64,000 nucleotides of DNA from Streptomyces sp. NBRC 110035 (lineage in GTDB: Bacteria > Actinomycetota > Actinomycetes > Streptomycetales > Streptomycetaceae), in assembly GCF_000829695.1 (NCBI RefSeq), contig NZ_BBNN01000030.1, positions 75,904-139,903 of the forward strand, given 5' to 3'. Below are positions 31,072 through 39,373 of this stretch, piece by piece (position 1 is the first letter of the stretch; each line of letters begins with the position of its first letter). The position numbers and the translations under genes were made by a program. Below the pieces are notes generated by a model. The model was given only the letters and a program-made list of their open reading frames with translations, made no database searches and was not told the origin of the DNA.

Positions 31072-32676
31072 TCAGCGGCCCAGCGCGCGCCGGCCGCGGC
31101 CCTGGGAGAGGACCGGCAGATTGCGGGAGGGCGCCTTGGACTGCGCCCCCTCCTCGACGCGCAGGGCCAGCGCCGGGCAGCGGCGCACCGCGCGCATCGC
31201 CTTGGCCTCCGCGTGGCGCGGCACCTGTGCCTGGGCGACGGTCGGGAAGCCGTCCGCGCCGAGCTGGAAGACCTCCGGAAGGATGTCCGCGCACAGGCCG
31301 TGTCCCCGGCACAGCGTCCAGTCGACGAAGATCTTCTGGCGGCTGGGGCCGTTCTCCTCCCCGCCGCCCGGGATGCCCGTAGGGGCCCTGCCCCCCTCGA
31401 AGAGCGGCAGCACGCCCTCAACGGGGCGCCCGCAGCCGTTGCCCAGGACATGGGCGGCGAGATCGTCGGTAAACGCCTTGACGGTCGATTCCAGGAACAT
31501 CGCGGAGCCGTCCGGGTGCGAACACGCGCCCCGCCGCTTCACGTTCTTGGCGACCTGCTTGACCGCCTCCAGAGCGGCCGGGCCGCCCCCGTTGAGGATG
31601 TCCTCCAGGCCGCGTGCGGCGGCCGGCAGCCCCAGGTAGCAGGGGCCGCACTGGCCGGCGCTCTCCTCGGCCAGCCACTTCGCCACCATCAGGGACTCAC
31701 CCAGCGGACAGGTGTCCTGACTGATCGGCAGGATCGCGCCCGCGCCGAGCGCGCCGCCCACCGCGTCCAGGGAGTTGCGGGAGACGATCGCCTCGTTGAC
31801 GGTCGCCGCGTCGATCCACTTGCCGTGGTAGCCGCCGGTGAGCACACCCTGCGGCATCGGCGGAGCACCGGCGAGCTGCAGGACGTAGCGCAGCGGCACG
31901 CCCGTCGGGACCTCGATCACCATGGGGCGGGCGACCGCCCCGGAGACCGTGAGCATGACGGTGCCCGGCTCGTCGTACAGGCCGGTGTTGCAGTAGCGCT
32001 CCGGGCCGATGCGGGCGGCGATGGCGAGCTGCGCGAAGGTCTCGGCGTTGGAGAGCAGGGTGGGTGCGCCGCCCACGCCGTTCTTCGAGGCGCTGACCTT
32101 GCGGCCCGGCGGGACCGCGGGGCCACCGTCGATGGAGCGGATCAGCGAGGCCGCGGCGCCCGTGACCATGCGCACCGGGTTGAGCTGCACGCGGGCGCGC
32201 AGTGCGGACCGGCGCCCGTTGCTCAGGCCGCGTTCGGCGAGCGCGGCCTCCATGGAGCGCTTGGTGGACTCCCGGGTGACCCCCACCACGAGCGTGCGGG
32301 CCCCCATGGCCTCGGCGCACAGCAGCGCGCCGTCCAGGATGAGGTGCGGGGCACGGTTGATCATCACCGTGTCCTTGCGGCAGGCCGGTTCGTCCTCGCT
32401 GCCGTTGACGACGACGACCGGCCGGACGCCGCGTTTGATCGCCGTCTCGGCGACCGAACGCAGCTTCTTGTGGAAGGGGAAGCCGGCGCCGCCGCGTCCC
32501 CTGAGGTTGATGCGTTCAGCGAGTTGGGCGAGCTGTTCGCCGCCCATGGGCTCGAGCGGCCCGTGCACCTTGAGGTGCATGGGCAGATCGAGCCGCTCGA
32601 CAAGGTCGAAGCCCGACGTGAGCTGGGGAAGCCCGACGACGCGGACTTCGGGTACGTCGGGCAGAGCCTCGTTCAC
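31072..32676 (-). CDS. NuoF-like flavoprotein fused to a C-terminal ferredoxin
   Basis: A 534-aa protein. The main part resembles the 51-kDa NADH-binding subunit of complex I: LRGRGGAGFPFHKKL is the NADH/FMN GRGGAGFP motif, NGSEDEPACRKD the FMN region, and SAGQCGPCYLGL with the later Cys in RRGAC forms the 4Fe-4S cluster site. From about residue 460 there is a ferredoxin-like domain (DWTLCRGHGLCADILPEVF, then VRRCPALAL). Three visible cluster cysteines there suggest a 3Fe-4S type. The GTG start at 32676 overlaps the stop of the upstream membrane gene (GTGA), so the two are coupled and probably form one electron-transfer unit. The true donor and acceptor are unknown. Confidence 0.88.
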   Translation of the reverse strand: MNEALPDVPEVRVVGLPQLTSGFDLVERLDLPMHLKVHGPLEPMGGEQLAQLAERINLRGRGGAGFPFHKKLRSVAETAIKRGVRPVVVVNGSEDEPACRKDTVMINRAPHLILDGALLCAEAMGARTLVVGVTRESTKRSMEAALAERGLSNGRRSALRARVQLNPVRMVTGAAASLIRSIDGGPAVPPGRKVSASKNGVGGAPTLLSNAETFAQLAIAARIGPERYCNTGLYDEPGTVMLTVSGAVARPMVIEVPTGVPLRYVLQLAGAPPMPQGVLTGGYHGKWIDAATVNEAIVSRNSLDAVGGALGAGAILPISQDTCPLGESLMVAKWLAEESAGQCGPCYLGLPAAARGLEDILNGGGPAALEAVKQVAKNVKRRGACSHPDGSAMFLESTVKAFTDDLAAHVLGNGCGRPVEGVLPLFEGGRAPTGIPGGGEENGPSRQKIFVDWTLCRGHGLCADILPEVFQLGADGFPTVAQAQVPRHAEAKAMRAVRRCPALALRVEEGAQSKAPSRNLPVLSQGRGRRALGR

Positions 32677-33926
32677 TTGAAGCCTCCGGAAGGCGTGTTC
32701 CAAGGTTCGCCCGATCCCGGTGCGTCGAAGTCGTACGACGCACCGGGAGATGGATCAGTGGCGGGACCGCTGTTGTACGTGTCACTCGGGTTGTACGTGG
32801 TGTAGAGGCCGTTCGACTCACCGGTGTCGTACACATCACTCGAGCCGTAGCCGGAGGCGGCCGAATTGTCGTAGGTCGGGATGTTGTATCCGGTGTCCTG
32901 GAGCGGGTCGTAGGCCGACGGCGGGGCCTCGCCGACCGGTGGCGGGGAGGGGACGGGCCAGCTGCCCGAGGTGCTGGAGGGGCCGTCCACGGTGGGGACC
33001 GCCTGGGTGGGCTGCATGTCCGGGGGCAGTTCCATGCGGGCGGTCCGGTCGGGCTGGAGGGGCTGGAGGGGTTGCTGCGGCTGGGACGGGGCGGAGACCG
33101 CGCGGTAGGCGGCCGCGAAGCCGTTCGTCGGGTCCGGGGCCGGCGGTGCGAGGCGTTCGGCGGTCTCGTACAGCGGCCCGAAGGCCGGTTCGGGACGCTC
33201 GGAACGGGACCGGGAGTCCCGTCTGCCGCCGCCCTCGTACCCGGGAAGCGACGCCTCGGCGGCGCGGGCCCGGCTCTCGTCCAGCCTGTCGCGGCCCGGC
33301 TGCTCGGCGGTGCCGAGCAGGGCGGTGACCCGGTCGGCGACCTTGCGCCTGACCCGCGGCGGGGAGGCGCGCAGGGCGAGGGCCGTCATGACGCCGAGCA
33401 GGGACAGGCCGTAGAGGACCAGGAAGACCGGTTTCGCCGCTCGACCCGCGTAGAGCCCGTGCACGAGCGCCGCGCACCAGGCCGGGTAGGCCAGCATGTG
33501 CATGGCGCGCCAGCGGGCCGCGACGGGGGCCGGCGAGGCGAAGCGGTTGCGCAGCACGCCGGTGACACCGACGAAGATCATCAGCATTCCGGCCAGGGTG
33601 CCCAGGCCGATCAGGAAGGACCTGCCGAGGGCTGCCTCGTCGTCGGTGAGGGCCAGGCCGAAGGGGATCACCGCGGCGATCCAGGTGGTGTGGTCCAGGG
33701 CCAGTTTGATGCCGATGTGCACCAGCAGGAAGACGATCGAGGCGACCGCGGTCGTCCGGTGCACCGCCTGCGCCAGGATGCGCTGGCGCGGACCGAGCAG
33801 GATCCGGTCCTGGGCCACGAGTCCCCAGATCACCGAGCAGCTCAGGCAGACGAGCGACAGGACGCCCACGCCGAAGTTGAGGAACTCGGCGAACCAGTCG
33901 TCCGCCGTGCTGTCGTCCGGCCTCAC
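32673..33926 (-). CDS. Ferric-reductase/cytochrome-b-like membrane protein
   Basis: A 417-aa protein. Six hydrophobic helices lie between residues about 15 and 205, with His residues inside or beside them (AQAVHRTTAV, LLVHIGIKLALDH, RAMHMLAYPAW, ALVHGLYAG) placed like the bis-haem ligands of ferric-reductase-like transmembrane domains. The remaining ~210 residues are disordered, Pro/Ser/Tyr-rich and cytoplasmic. GTG 33926 has GAGGAGG upstream; the longer frame lacks hydrophobic conservation. It is coupled by GTGA to the NuoF-like gene, so electrons could pass from NAD(P)H through flavin and Fe-S to membrane haem. Confidence 0.85.
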   Translation of the reverse strand: MRPDDSTADDWFAEFLNFGVGVLSLVCLSCSVIWGLVAQDRILLGPRQRILAQAVHRTTAVASIVFLLVHIGIKLALDHTTWIAAVIPFGLALTDDEAALGRSFLIGLGTLAGMLMIFVGVTGVLRNRFASPAPVAARWRAMHMLAYPAWCAALVHGLYAGRAAKPVFLVLYGLSLLGVMTALALRASPPRVRRKVADRVTALLGTAEQPGRDRLDESRARAAEASLPGYEGGGRRDSRSRSERPEPAFGPLYETAERLAPPAPDPTNGFAAAYRAVSAPSQPQQPLQPLQPDRTARMELPPDMQPTQAVPTVDGPSSTSGSWPVPSPPPVGEAPPSAYDPLQDTGYNIPTYDNSAASGYGSSDVYDTGESNGLYTTYNPSDTYNSGPATDPSPGASYDFDAPGSGEPWNTPSGGFK

Positions 33927-34271
33927 GCCCTGCCTCCTCGTGTCACGACGGAAGGCGCGGGAAGGAGCACGACGGAATGCGGGTACGGCCGACCGGCAGC
34001 CGGCCGACCCTGAGCGGGAGGCGGGCTGCTGTCTGGACGAGGGGTCATGGGGGAACTCCGAACGTTCGGGAGAAGCGGTCCCATGCCGCACTCTAAACCT
34101 CGCCGTACCGGGGAGTACGAGGTTTGAGTTATTGCGCTGTTATCAAAAGACGATCCGGCTGTCGTGATGCCCCTTAGGGGTCGTTACGCGAAGTAATTTT
34201 TGACCGGAATTCAGGGATGGTGGTCCGCCGTGGCGGGGCGCAGCGCGTCGCGGCGCGCTCCGGGCCTGCGG
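33927..34271. other. Intergenic region with inverted repeat over the leftward promoter
   Basis: No gene is seen in these 345 bp. AAACCTCG (34095-34102) and CGAGGTTT (34118-34125) form an inverted repeat next to TAGAGT on the minus strand (34095-34090), a likely -10 of the membrane electron-transfer operon, so it may be a repressor site. The stretch 34125-34215 is AT-rich for this genome. Confidence 0.5.
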
Positions 34272-34277
34272 TACCCT
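34272..34277 (+). promoter_or_regulatory. leuS operon -10 element
   Basis: TACCCT ends 6 nt before the leader-peptide ATG, so the leuS transcript probably starts at that ATG. Confidence 0.6.
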
Positions 34278-34283
34278 GGCGCC

Positions 34284-34322
34284 ATGCGTGCCGTACGCCT
34301 TCTGCTTAGCGAGCCGCGCTGA
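34284..34322 (+). CDS. Leu-rich leader peptide of leuS
   Basis: A 12-codon open frame encodes MRAVRLLLSEPR. Its three consecutive leucine codons are CTT-CTG-CTT, and CTT is rare in Streptomyces. The frame lies directly behind a leaderless-type promoter and ends 53 nt before an intrinsic terminator stem upstream of leuS. This is the layout of a ribosome-mediated attenuation leader sensing charged tRNA-Leu. Confidence 0.7.
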   Translation: MRAVRLLLSEPR

Positions 34323-34375
34323 TCAGTCCCGACCACGGTCGAAGAGCGAACCGAGTGGCCGGAATCGGCGCGGCG

Positions 34376-34400
34376 TCCCCTCCTGTGCGAGGGGATTTTT
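34376..34400 (+). terminator. Attenuator upstream of leuS
   Basis: TCCCCTC (34376-34382) pairs with GAGGGGA (34389-34395) around a 6-nt loop, followed immediately by TTTTT. It is an intrinsic terminator in front of leuS rather than behind a gene. Stalling of ribosomes on the leader peptide's Leu codons could favour an upstream alternative fold such as the GCCG/CGGC stem at 34358-34369. Confidence 0.7.
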
Positions 34401-34457
34401 CATTTCCGAATGTCGCAGCAGCCGTGGGCGCAGACGATCGATGGAGCTTTGAGGATC

Positions 34458-37346
34458 ATGAGCGAGACGAACCCCGCGGTCACCCCCGAAGTGGCCGCGC
34501 CGCACCGCTACACGGCCGCCCTGGCGGCCGAGATCGAGGCACGCTGGCAGGACTTCTGGGACGCCGAGGGCACGTACGACGCACCCAATCCGAGCGGCGA
34601 CCTGGCGGGCGCCCCGGAGACGGTGGCCCGGCCCAAGAAGTTCATCATGGACATGTTCCCCTACCCGTCGGGTGCGGGACTGCACGTCGGTCACCCCCTG
34701 GGGTACATCGCCACCGACGTCTCCGCCCGGTTCCAGCGCATGACCGGCCACAACGTCCTGCACACCCTGGGCTTCGACGCCTTCGGCCTGCCCGCCGAAC
34801 AGTACGCCGTGCAGACCGGCACGCACCCGCGCGTGTCCACCGAGGCCAACATCGAGAACATGAAGGCCCAGTTGCGCCGGCTGGGCCTGGGCCACGACCG
34901 GCGCCGGTCGTTCGCCACGATCGACCCGGACTACTACAAGTGGACCCAGTGGATCTTCCTGCAGATCTTCAACTCCTGGTACGACGACGAGGCCGGCCGG
35001 GCCCGGCCCATCACCGAGCTGATCGCCGGGTTCGAGTCCGGTGAGCGCCCCGTACCCGGCCACACGCGCGCGTGGAGCGAGCTGAGCGGGCCCGAGCGCG
35101 CCGACGTCCTGGGCGGCTTCCGGCTGGCCTACGCCTCCGACGCGCCGGTCAACTGGTGCCCCGGGCTGGGCACCGTACTGGCCAACGAGGAGGTCACCGC
35201 CGACGGCCGCTCCGAGCGCGGCAACTTCCCGGTCTTCAAGGCGAAGCTGCGCCAGTGGAACATGCGCATCACCGCCTACGCCGACCGGCTGCTGTCGGAC
35301 CTGGACGCCCTGGACTGGCCCGAGGCCATCAAGCTGCAGCAGCGCAACTGGATCGGCCGCTCCGAGGGCGCCCGCGTCGACTTCCCCGTGGACGGCGAGA
35401 ACATCACGGTCTTCACCACCCGCCCCGACACCCTGTTCGGCGCGACCTACATGGTGCTGGCGCCCGAGCACCCGCTGGTCGAGAAGTTCACCCCGGCCGC
35501 CTGGCCCGAGGGCACCCACGACGTGTGGACCGGCGGTCACGCCACCCCGGCCGAGGCCGTCGCCGCGTACCGCGCGCAGGCCGCGTCCAAGTCCGACGTG
35601 GAGCGGCAGGCCGAGGCCAAGGACAAGACCGGCGTCTTCATCGGCACGTACGCGACCAACCCGGTCAACGGCGAGCAGGTGCCCGTCTTCATCGCCGACT
35701 ACGTCCTGATGGGCTACGGCACCGGCGCGATCATGGCCGTACCGGCCGGCGACCAGCGCGACTTCGAGTTCGCGCGCGCCTTCGAACTGCCGATCCGCTG
35801 CATCGTCGAGCCGACCGACGGCCGCGGCACCGACACCTCCACCTGGGAGGACGCCTTCTCCTCCTACGAGGCGAGGATCATCAACTCGTCGAACGACGAG
35901 GTGAACCTGGACGGCCTGGGCGTCGCCGAGGCCAAGGCGCGCATCACCGAGTGGCTGGAGCGCCGGGGCATCGGCGAGGGCACCGTCAACTTCCGGCTGC
36001 GCGACTGGCTGTTCAGCAGGCAGCGCTACTGGGGCGAGCCCTTCCCGATCGTCTACGACGAGGACGGCACCGCCCACGCCCTGCCCGAGTCGATGCTGCC
36101 GCTGGAACTGCCCGAGGTCGACGACTACTCCCCGCGCACCTTCGACCCGGACGACGCCGACACCCGGCCCGAGACGCCGCTGTCGCGCAACGAGGACTGG
36201 GTCGACGTCACCCTGGACCTGGGTGACGGCCGCGGCCCGCGCGCCTACCGGCGCGAGACCAACACCATGCCCAACTGGGCCGGGTCCTGCTGGTACGAGC
36301 TGCGCTACCTGGACCCGCACAACAGCGAGAAGCTGGTCGACCCGCAGATCGAGCAGTACTGGATGGGCCCGCGCGAGGGCATGCCGCACGGTGGCGTCGA
36401 CCTGTACGTGGGCGGCGCCGAGCACGCCGTACTGCACCTGCTGTACGCGCGCTTCTGGTCGAAGGTGCTGTACGACCTGGGGCACGTGTCGTCGGCGGAG
36501 CCGTTCCACAAGCTGTTCAACCAGGGCATGATCCAGGCCTACGTCTACCGTGACAGCCGCGGCATCGCGGTCCCGGCCGCCGAGGTGGAGGAGCACGAGG
36601 GTGCCTACCACCACCAGGGCGAGAAGGTCTCCCGGCTGCTGGGCAAGATGGGCAAGTCCCTGAAGAACGCGGTCACTCCGGACGAGATCTGCGCCGAGTA
36701 CGGGGCCGACACACTGCGCCTGTACGAGATGGCGATGGGCCCCCTGGACGTGTCGCGGCCGTGGGACACCCGCGCGGTGGTCGGCCAGTTCCGGCTGCTG
36801 CAGCGGCTGTGGCGCAACATCGTCGACGAGAACACCGGCGAGGTGACCGTCGTCGACACCCCGGACGCCGACATCGACGTGGCCACCCTGCGGGCCCTGC
36901 ACAAGGCGATCGACGGGGTGCGCCAGGACCTGGAGGGGATGCGCTTCAACACCGCCATCGCCAAGGTCACCGAGCTGAACAACCACCTGACGAAGACGGG
37001 GGGACCGGTCCCGCGCTCGGTCGCCGAACGTCTGGTGCTGCTGGTGGCGCCGCTGGCCCCGCACATCGCCGAGGAGCTGTGGCGCACGCTGGGCCACACC
37101 GACTCGGTCGTCCACCGGGACTTCCCGGTCGCCGATCCGGCGTACGTCGTCGACGAGACCGTCACCTGCGTGGTCCAGATCAAGGGCAAGGTGAAGGCCC
37201 GGCTGGAGGTCTCGCCGTCCATCTCCGAGGCGGAACTGGAGAAGGCCGCGCTGGCCGACGAGAAGGTCGTCGCCGCGCTGGGCGGGGCCGGGATCCGCAA
37301 GGTGATCGTGCGGGCGCCGAAGCTGGTGAACATCGTTCCGGCGTGA
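34458..37346 (+). CDS. leuS: Leucyl-tRNA synthetase
   Basis: A class I synthetase of 962 aa that charges tRNA-Leu and edits mischarged products. The HIGH-type motif is HVGH from His76 in PYPSGAGLHVGHPLGY, and the KMSKS-type motif is KMGKS from Lys730. The CP1 editing domain contains VFTTRPDTLFGATYMVLAPEH. The start ATG 34458 has TTTGAGGATC as ribosome site; an earlier ATG at 34410 lies just after the attenuator and has none. Expression is probably controlled by leucine attenuation. Confidence 0.97.
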   Translation: MSETNPAVTPEVAAPHRYTAALAAEIEARWQDFWDAEGTYDAPNPSGDLAGAPETVARPKKFIMDMFPYPSGAGLHVGHPLGYIATDVSARFQRMTGHNVLHTLGFDAFGLPAEQYAVQTGTHPRVSTEANIENMKAQLRRLGLGHDRRRSFATIDPDYYKWTQWIFLQIFNSWYDDEAGRARPITELIAGFESGERPVPGHTRAWSELSGPERADVLGGFRLAYASDAPVNWCPGLGTVLANEEVTADGRSERGNFPVFKAKLRQWNMRITAYADRLLSDLDALDWPEAIKLQQRNWIGRSEGARVDFPVDGENITVFTTRPDTLFGATYMVLAPEHPLVEKFTPAAWPEGTHDVWTGGHATPAEAVAAYRAQAASKSDVERQAEAKDKTGVFIGTYATNPVNGEQVPVFIADYVLMGYGTGAIMAVPAGDQRDFEFARAFELPIRCIVEPTDGRGTDTSTWEDAFSSYEARIINSSNDEVNLDGLGVAEAKARITEWLERRGIGEGTVNFRLRDWLFSRQRYWGEPFPIVYDEDGTAHALPESMLPLELPEVDDYSPRTFDPDDADTRPETPLSRNEDWVDVTLDLGDGRGPRAYRRETNTMPNWAGSCWYELRYLDPHNSEKLVDPQIEQYWMGPREGMPHGGVDLYVGGAEHAVLHLLYARFWSKVLYDLGHVSSAEPFHKLFNQGMIQAYVYRDSRGIAVPAAEVEEHEGAYHHQGEKVSRLLGKMGKSLKNAVTPDEICAEYGADTLRLYEMAMGPLDVSRPWDTRAVVGQFRLLQRLWRNIVDENTGEVTVVDTPDADIDVATLRALHKAIDGVRQDLEGMRFNTAIAKVTELNNHLTKTGGPVPRSVAERLVLLVAPLAPHIAEELWRTLGHTDSVVHRDFPVADPAYVVDETVTCVVQIKGKVKARLEVSPSISEAELEKAALADEKVVAALGGAGIRKVIVRAPKLVNIVPA

Positions 37347-37439
37347 CGGCGTGACGGCGTGACGGCGTAGGGCCGGCGCTGGTCGGGCCGCGGACTGTGG
37401 GCTGCGGACTGCGGGCCGCTGGTTCGGGGTAGTCCCCTA

Positions 37440-37480
37440 CGGGCAGGTTCGGGGTTCTTCCGGAACTCCGGACCTGCCCG
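37440..37480 (+). terminator. leuS terminator
   Basis: CGGGCAGGT (37440-37448) pairs with ACCTGCCCG (37472-37480), with a smaller inner stem, followed by a T-rich TTGCGTTT. Confidence 0.7.
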
Positions 37481-37549
37481 TTGCGTTTACCGTTGAAGAA
37501 CGGCGTGGTGTGTGTGACGGGTGGCCCCAGGGCCTGGAGGAGGAGTCTC

Positions 37550-38299
37550 GTGGAAGCAGTGATCGCAGTACTGGCCCTGCTCTTCGTGCTCTTCGTCACG
37601 CTGGGCGTGTACGCCACGGTGAAGGCCGTCGGCGCCGCCAGGCGCAGCGCGGACCGTCACATCACCCAGGCCCGCCGCACGGTCGAGGACCACACGCTGA
37701 AGGTCAAGTCCTTCGCCCAGCCCGGCCCGGCCGGCGAGATCGCCCAACTCAGACTGAAGCTGCGGACGTCCATGCGCGCCACTCAGGACGCGCTGCAGTC
37801 CGGCGCGTCGGAGGACCAGTCCCTCAAGGAGTCCCTCGGCCTCTTCGAGCGGCTCAGCGCACACGGGCACGAACTGGACGCCGAGCTGAGGCGCCTGGAG
37901 TCCGAACCGGACCGTGGCACCCTCGCCGGGCGTCTGCCCGAGCTGCGCGAGCGGACCCACCGCATCGCGCGGTCGGCGGACTCCCTGCGCTGGGCGGCCC
38001 GTGACCGCGCCCGCCACTTCGCGGAGGACGATCTCGACTCGCTCAGTACCCAGATCGACGTGGAGACCGGCGCCCTGCGGCACTGGACGACCACCGACCC
38101 GCAGTCCGCGCCCGCCTCCGCGCCCGCCTCCGGGCCCGCCCACGGCGCCCCGGCGGCCGACCGGACCGGGCCGGAGGCGTCGCGGTCCGAGGCCGTGCGG
38201 GAGCCCGCGCCCGAGCCGGCGCAGCCCTCGATCGCACCGGCCGCGCCCCGTCCCACGTATCCCTGGCAGAAGAAGCCCCGGCCCGAGAGCACCACGTGA
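37550..38299 (+). CDS. Membrane-anchored coiled-coil protein
   Basis: A 249-aa protein of unknown function. GTG 37550 follows a strong GGAGGAGGAG site. An N-terminal transmembrane helix (VIAVLALLFVLFVTLGVYATV) leads into long charged helices (residues about 25-180: IAQLRLKLRTSMRATQDAL, LFERLSAHGHELDAELRRLESE) of coiled-coil type, then a Pro/Ala-rich tail. The topology is probably an N-terminal anchor with a cytoplasmic coiled coil. It resembles membrane-tethered scaffold proteins, but no specific partner can be named. Confidence 0.75.
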   Translation: MEAVIAVLALLFVLFVTLGVYATVKAVGAARRSADRHITQARRTVEDHTLKVKSFAQPGPAGEIAQLRLKLRTSMRATQDALQSGASEDQSLKESLGLFERLSAHGHELDAELRRLESEPDRGTLAGRLPELRERTHRIARSADSLRWAARDRARHFAEDDLDSLSTQIDVETGALRHWTTTDPQSAPASAPASGPAHGAPAADRTGPEASRSEAVREPAPEPAQPSIAPAAPRPTYPWQKKPRPESTT

Positions 38300-38384
38300 C
38301 CGGGCGCACCGTCCTGACGCGGTGATCCGGCCACGGCCGCGTCCGGCTCGCCGGGCCGAGCTGCCCGGGGGACGGTCCGCCAGG

Positions 38385-38390
38385 TAACCT
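38385..38390 (+). promoter_or_regulatory. degV-type gene -10 element
   Basis: TAACCT ends 7 nt before ATG 38398, consistent with a leaderless transcript. Confidence 0.55.
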
Positions 38391-38397
38391 CCAGCTC

Positions 38398-39243
38398 ATG
38401 TCCCGCCATGTCGCCATCGTCACCGATTCAACGGCCTACCTCCCGGCCCGGACGATGGAGCGGCACGGCATCACGGCGGTCCCCCTGACCGTGGTCCTCG
38501 GCGACCGCGCGCTCGAAGAGGGCACCGAGATCTCCACCCGCTCCCTCGCCCAGGCTCTCCAGAAGCGGCGGCCGGTGACGACGTCCCGGCCCGGCCCCGA
38601 GGTCTTCGCCGCCACCTACCGCCGGGCCGCCGAGGCCGGCGCCACCGGCATCGTCTCCCTCCACCTTTCCGCCGAACTCTCCGGCACCTACGACGCGGCG
38701 GTCGTCGCGGCCCGCGAGGCGCCGGTGCCGGTACGGGTGGTGGACACCGGCATGATCGCCATGGCGCTCGGATTCTGCGCGCTCGCGGCGGCCGGGGCCG
38801 CGGAGACGGGCGGCACCGTCGACGACGCCGTCACGGCCGCGGAGAAACGGGCAGCGGGCACCGCCGCCTACTTCTATGTCGACACCCTGGACTACCTGCG
38901 CCGGGGCGGACGCATCGGGGCCGCGCAGGCCCTGCTGGGGTCGGCGCTCGCCGTGAAGCCGCTGCTCCAGCTGGCCGACGGCCGCATCGAACCCCTGGAG
39001 AAGGTGCGCACGGCGTCGAAGGCCATCGCCCGCCTGGAGGAGATCGCGGCCGGGCGGGCGGGCGACGCCGAGGTCGACATCGCCGTCCACCATCTCGCCG
39101 CCCCGGAGCGTGCCTCGGCTCTCGCGGACCGGCTGAAGGCGCGGGTGCCCGGACTGACCGAGCTGCACGTCAGCGAGGTCGGCGCGGTGATCGGGGCACA
39201 CACGGGGCCGGGCCTGCTGGGGGTCGTGGTCTCGGCCCGATGA
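38398..39243 (+). CDS. DegV family fatty-acid-binding protein
   Basis: A 281-aa DegV/FakB-type protein. VAIVTDSTAYLP opens it, TSRPGPEVFAATYRRAAEAGATGIVSLHLSAELSGTYDAA carries the conserved TSQPxP and SxxLSGTY regions, and VDTLDYLRRGGRIGAAQALLGSALAVKPLLQL is the second-half signature. Family members bind a fatty acid in a deep tunnel and, as FakB, present it to the kinase FakA. No FakA gene is seen nearby, so the physiological role here is open. Confidence 0.92.
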   Translation: MSRHVAIVTDSTAYLPARTMERHGITAVPLTVVLGDRALEEGTEISTRSLAQALQKRRPVTTSRPGPEVFAATYRRAAEAGATGIVSLHLSAELSGTYDAAVVAAREAPVPVRVVDTGMIAMALGFCALAAAGAAETGGTVDDAVTAAEKRAAGTAAYFYVDTLDYLRRGGRIGAAQALLGSALAVKPLLQLADGRIEPLEKVRTASKAIARLEEIAAGRAGDAEVDIAVHHLAAPERASALADRLKARVPGLTELHVSEVGAVIGAHTGPGLLGVVVSAR

Positions 39244-39373
39244 GGCGGTGGCGGGGCCGCGCCGGAGCCGTACCGGGGCCGTACAGGTGACGGAGTTGTC
39301 CACAACCGGGAAGTGATCCACGGGAATCGGGCAAGATCGTCGCGCATGCGGCACCGTGCCCGATCCTCCTGGC

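Noticed and set aside
34272..34457. T-box riboswitch upstream of leuS
   Set aside because: No T-box-like conserved sequence or specifier stem is visible, and the leader is too short. The leader peptide plus terminator explains the region better.
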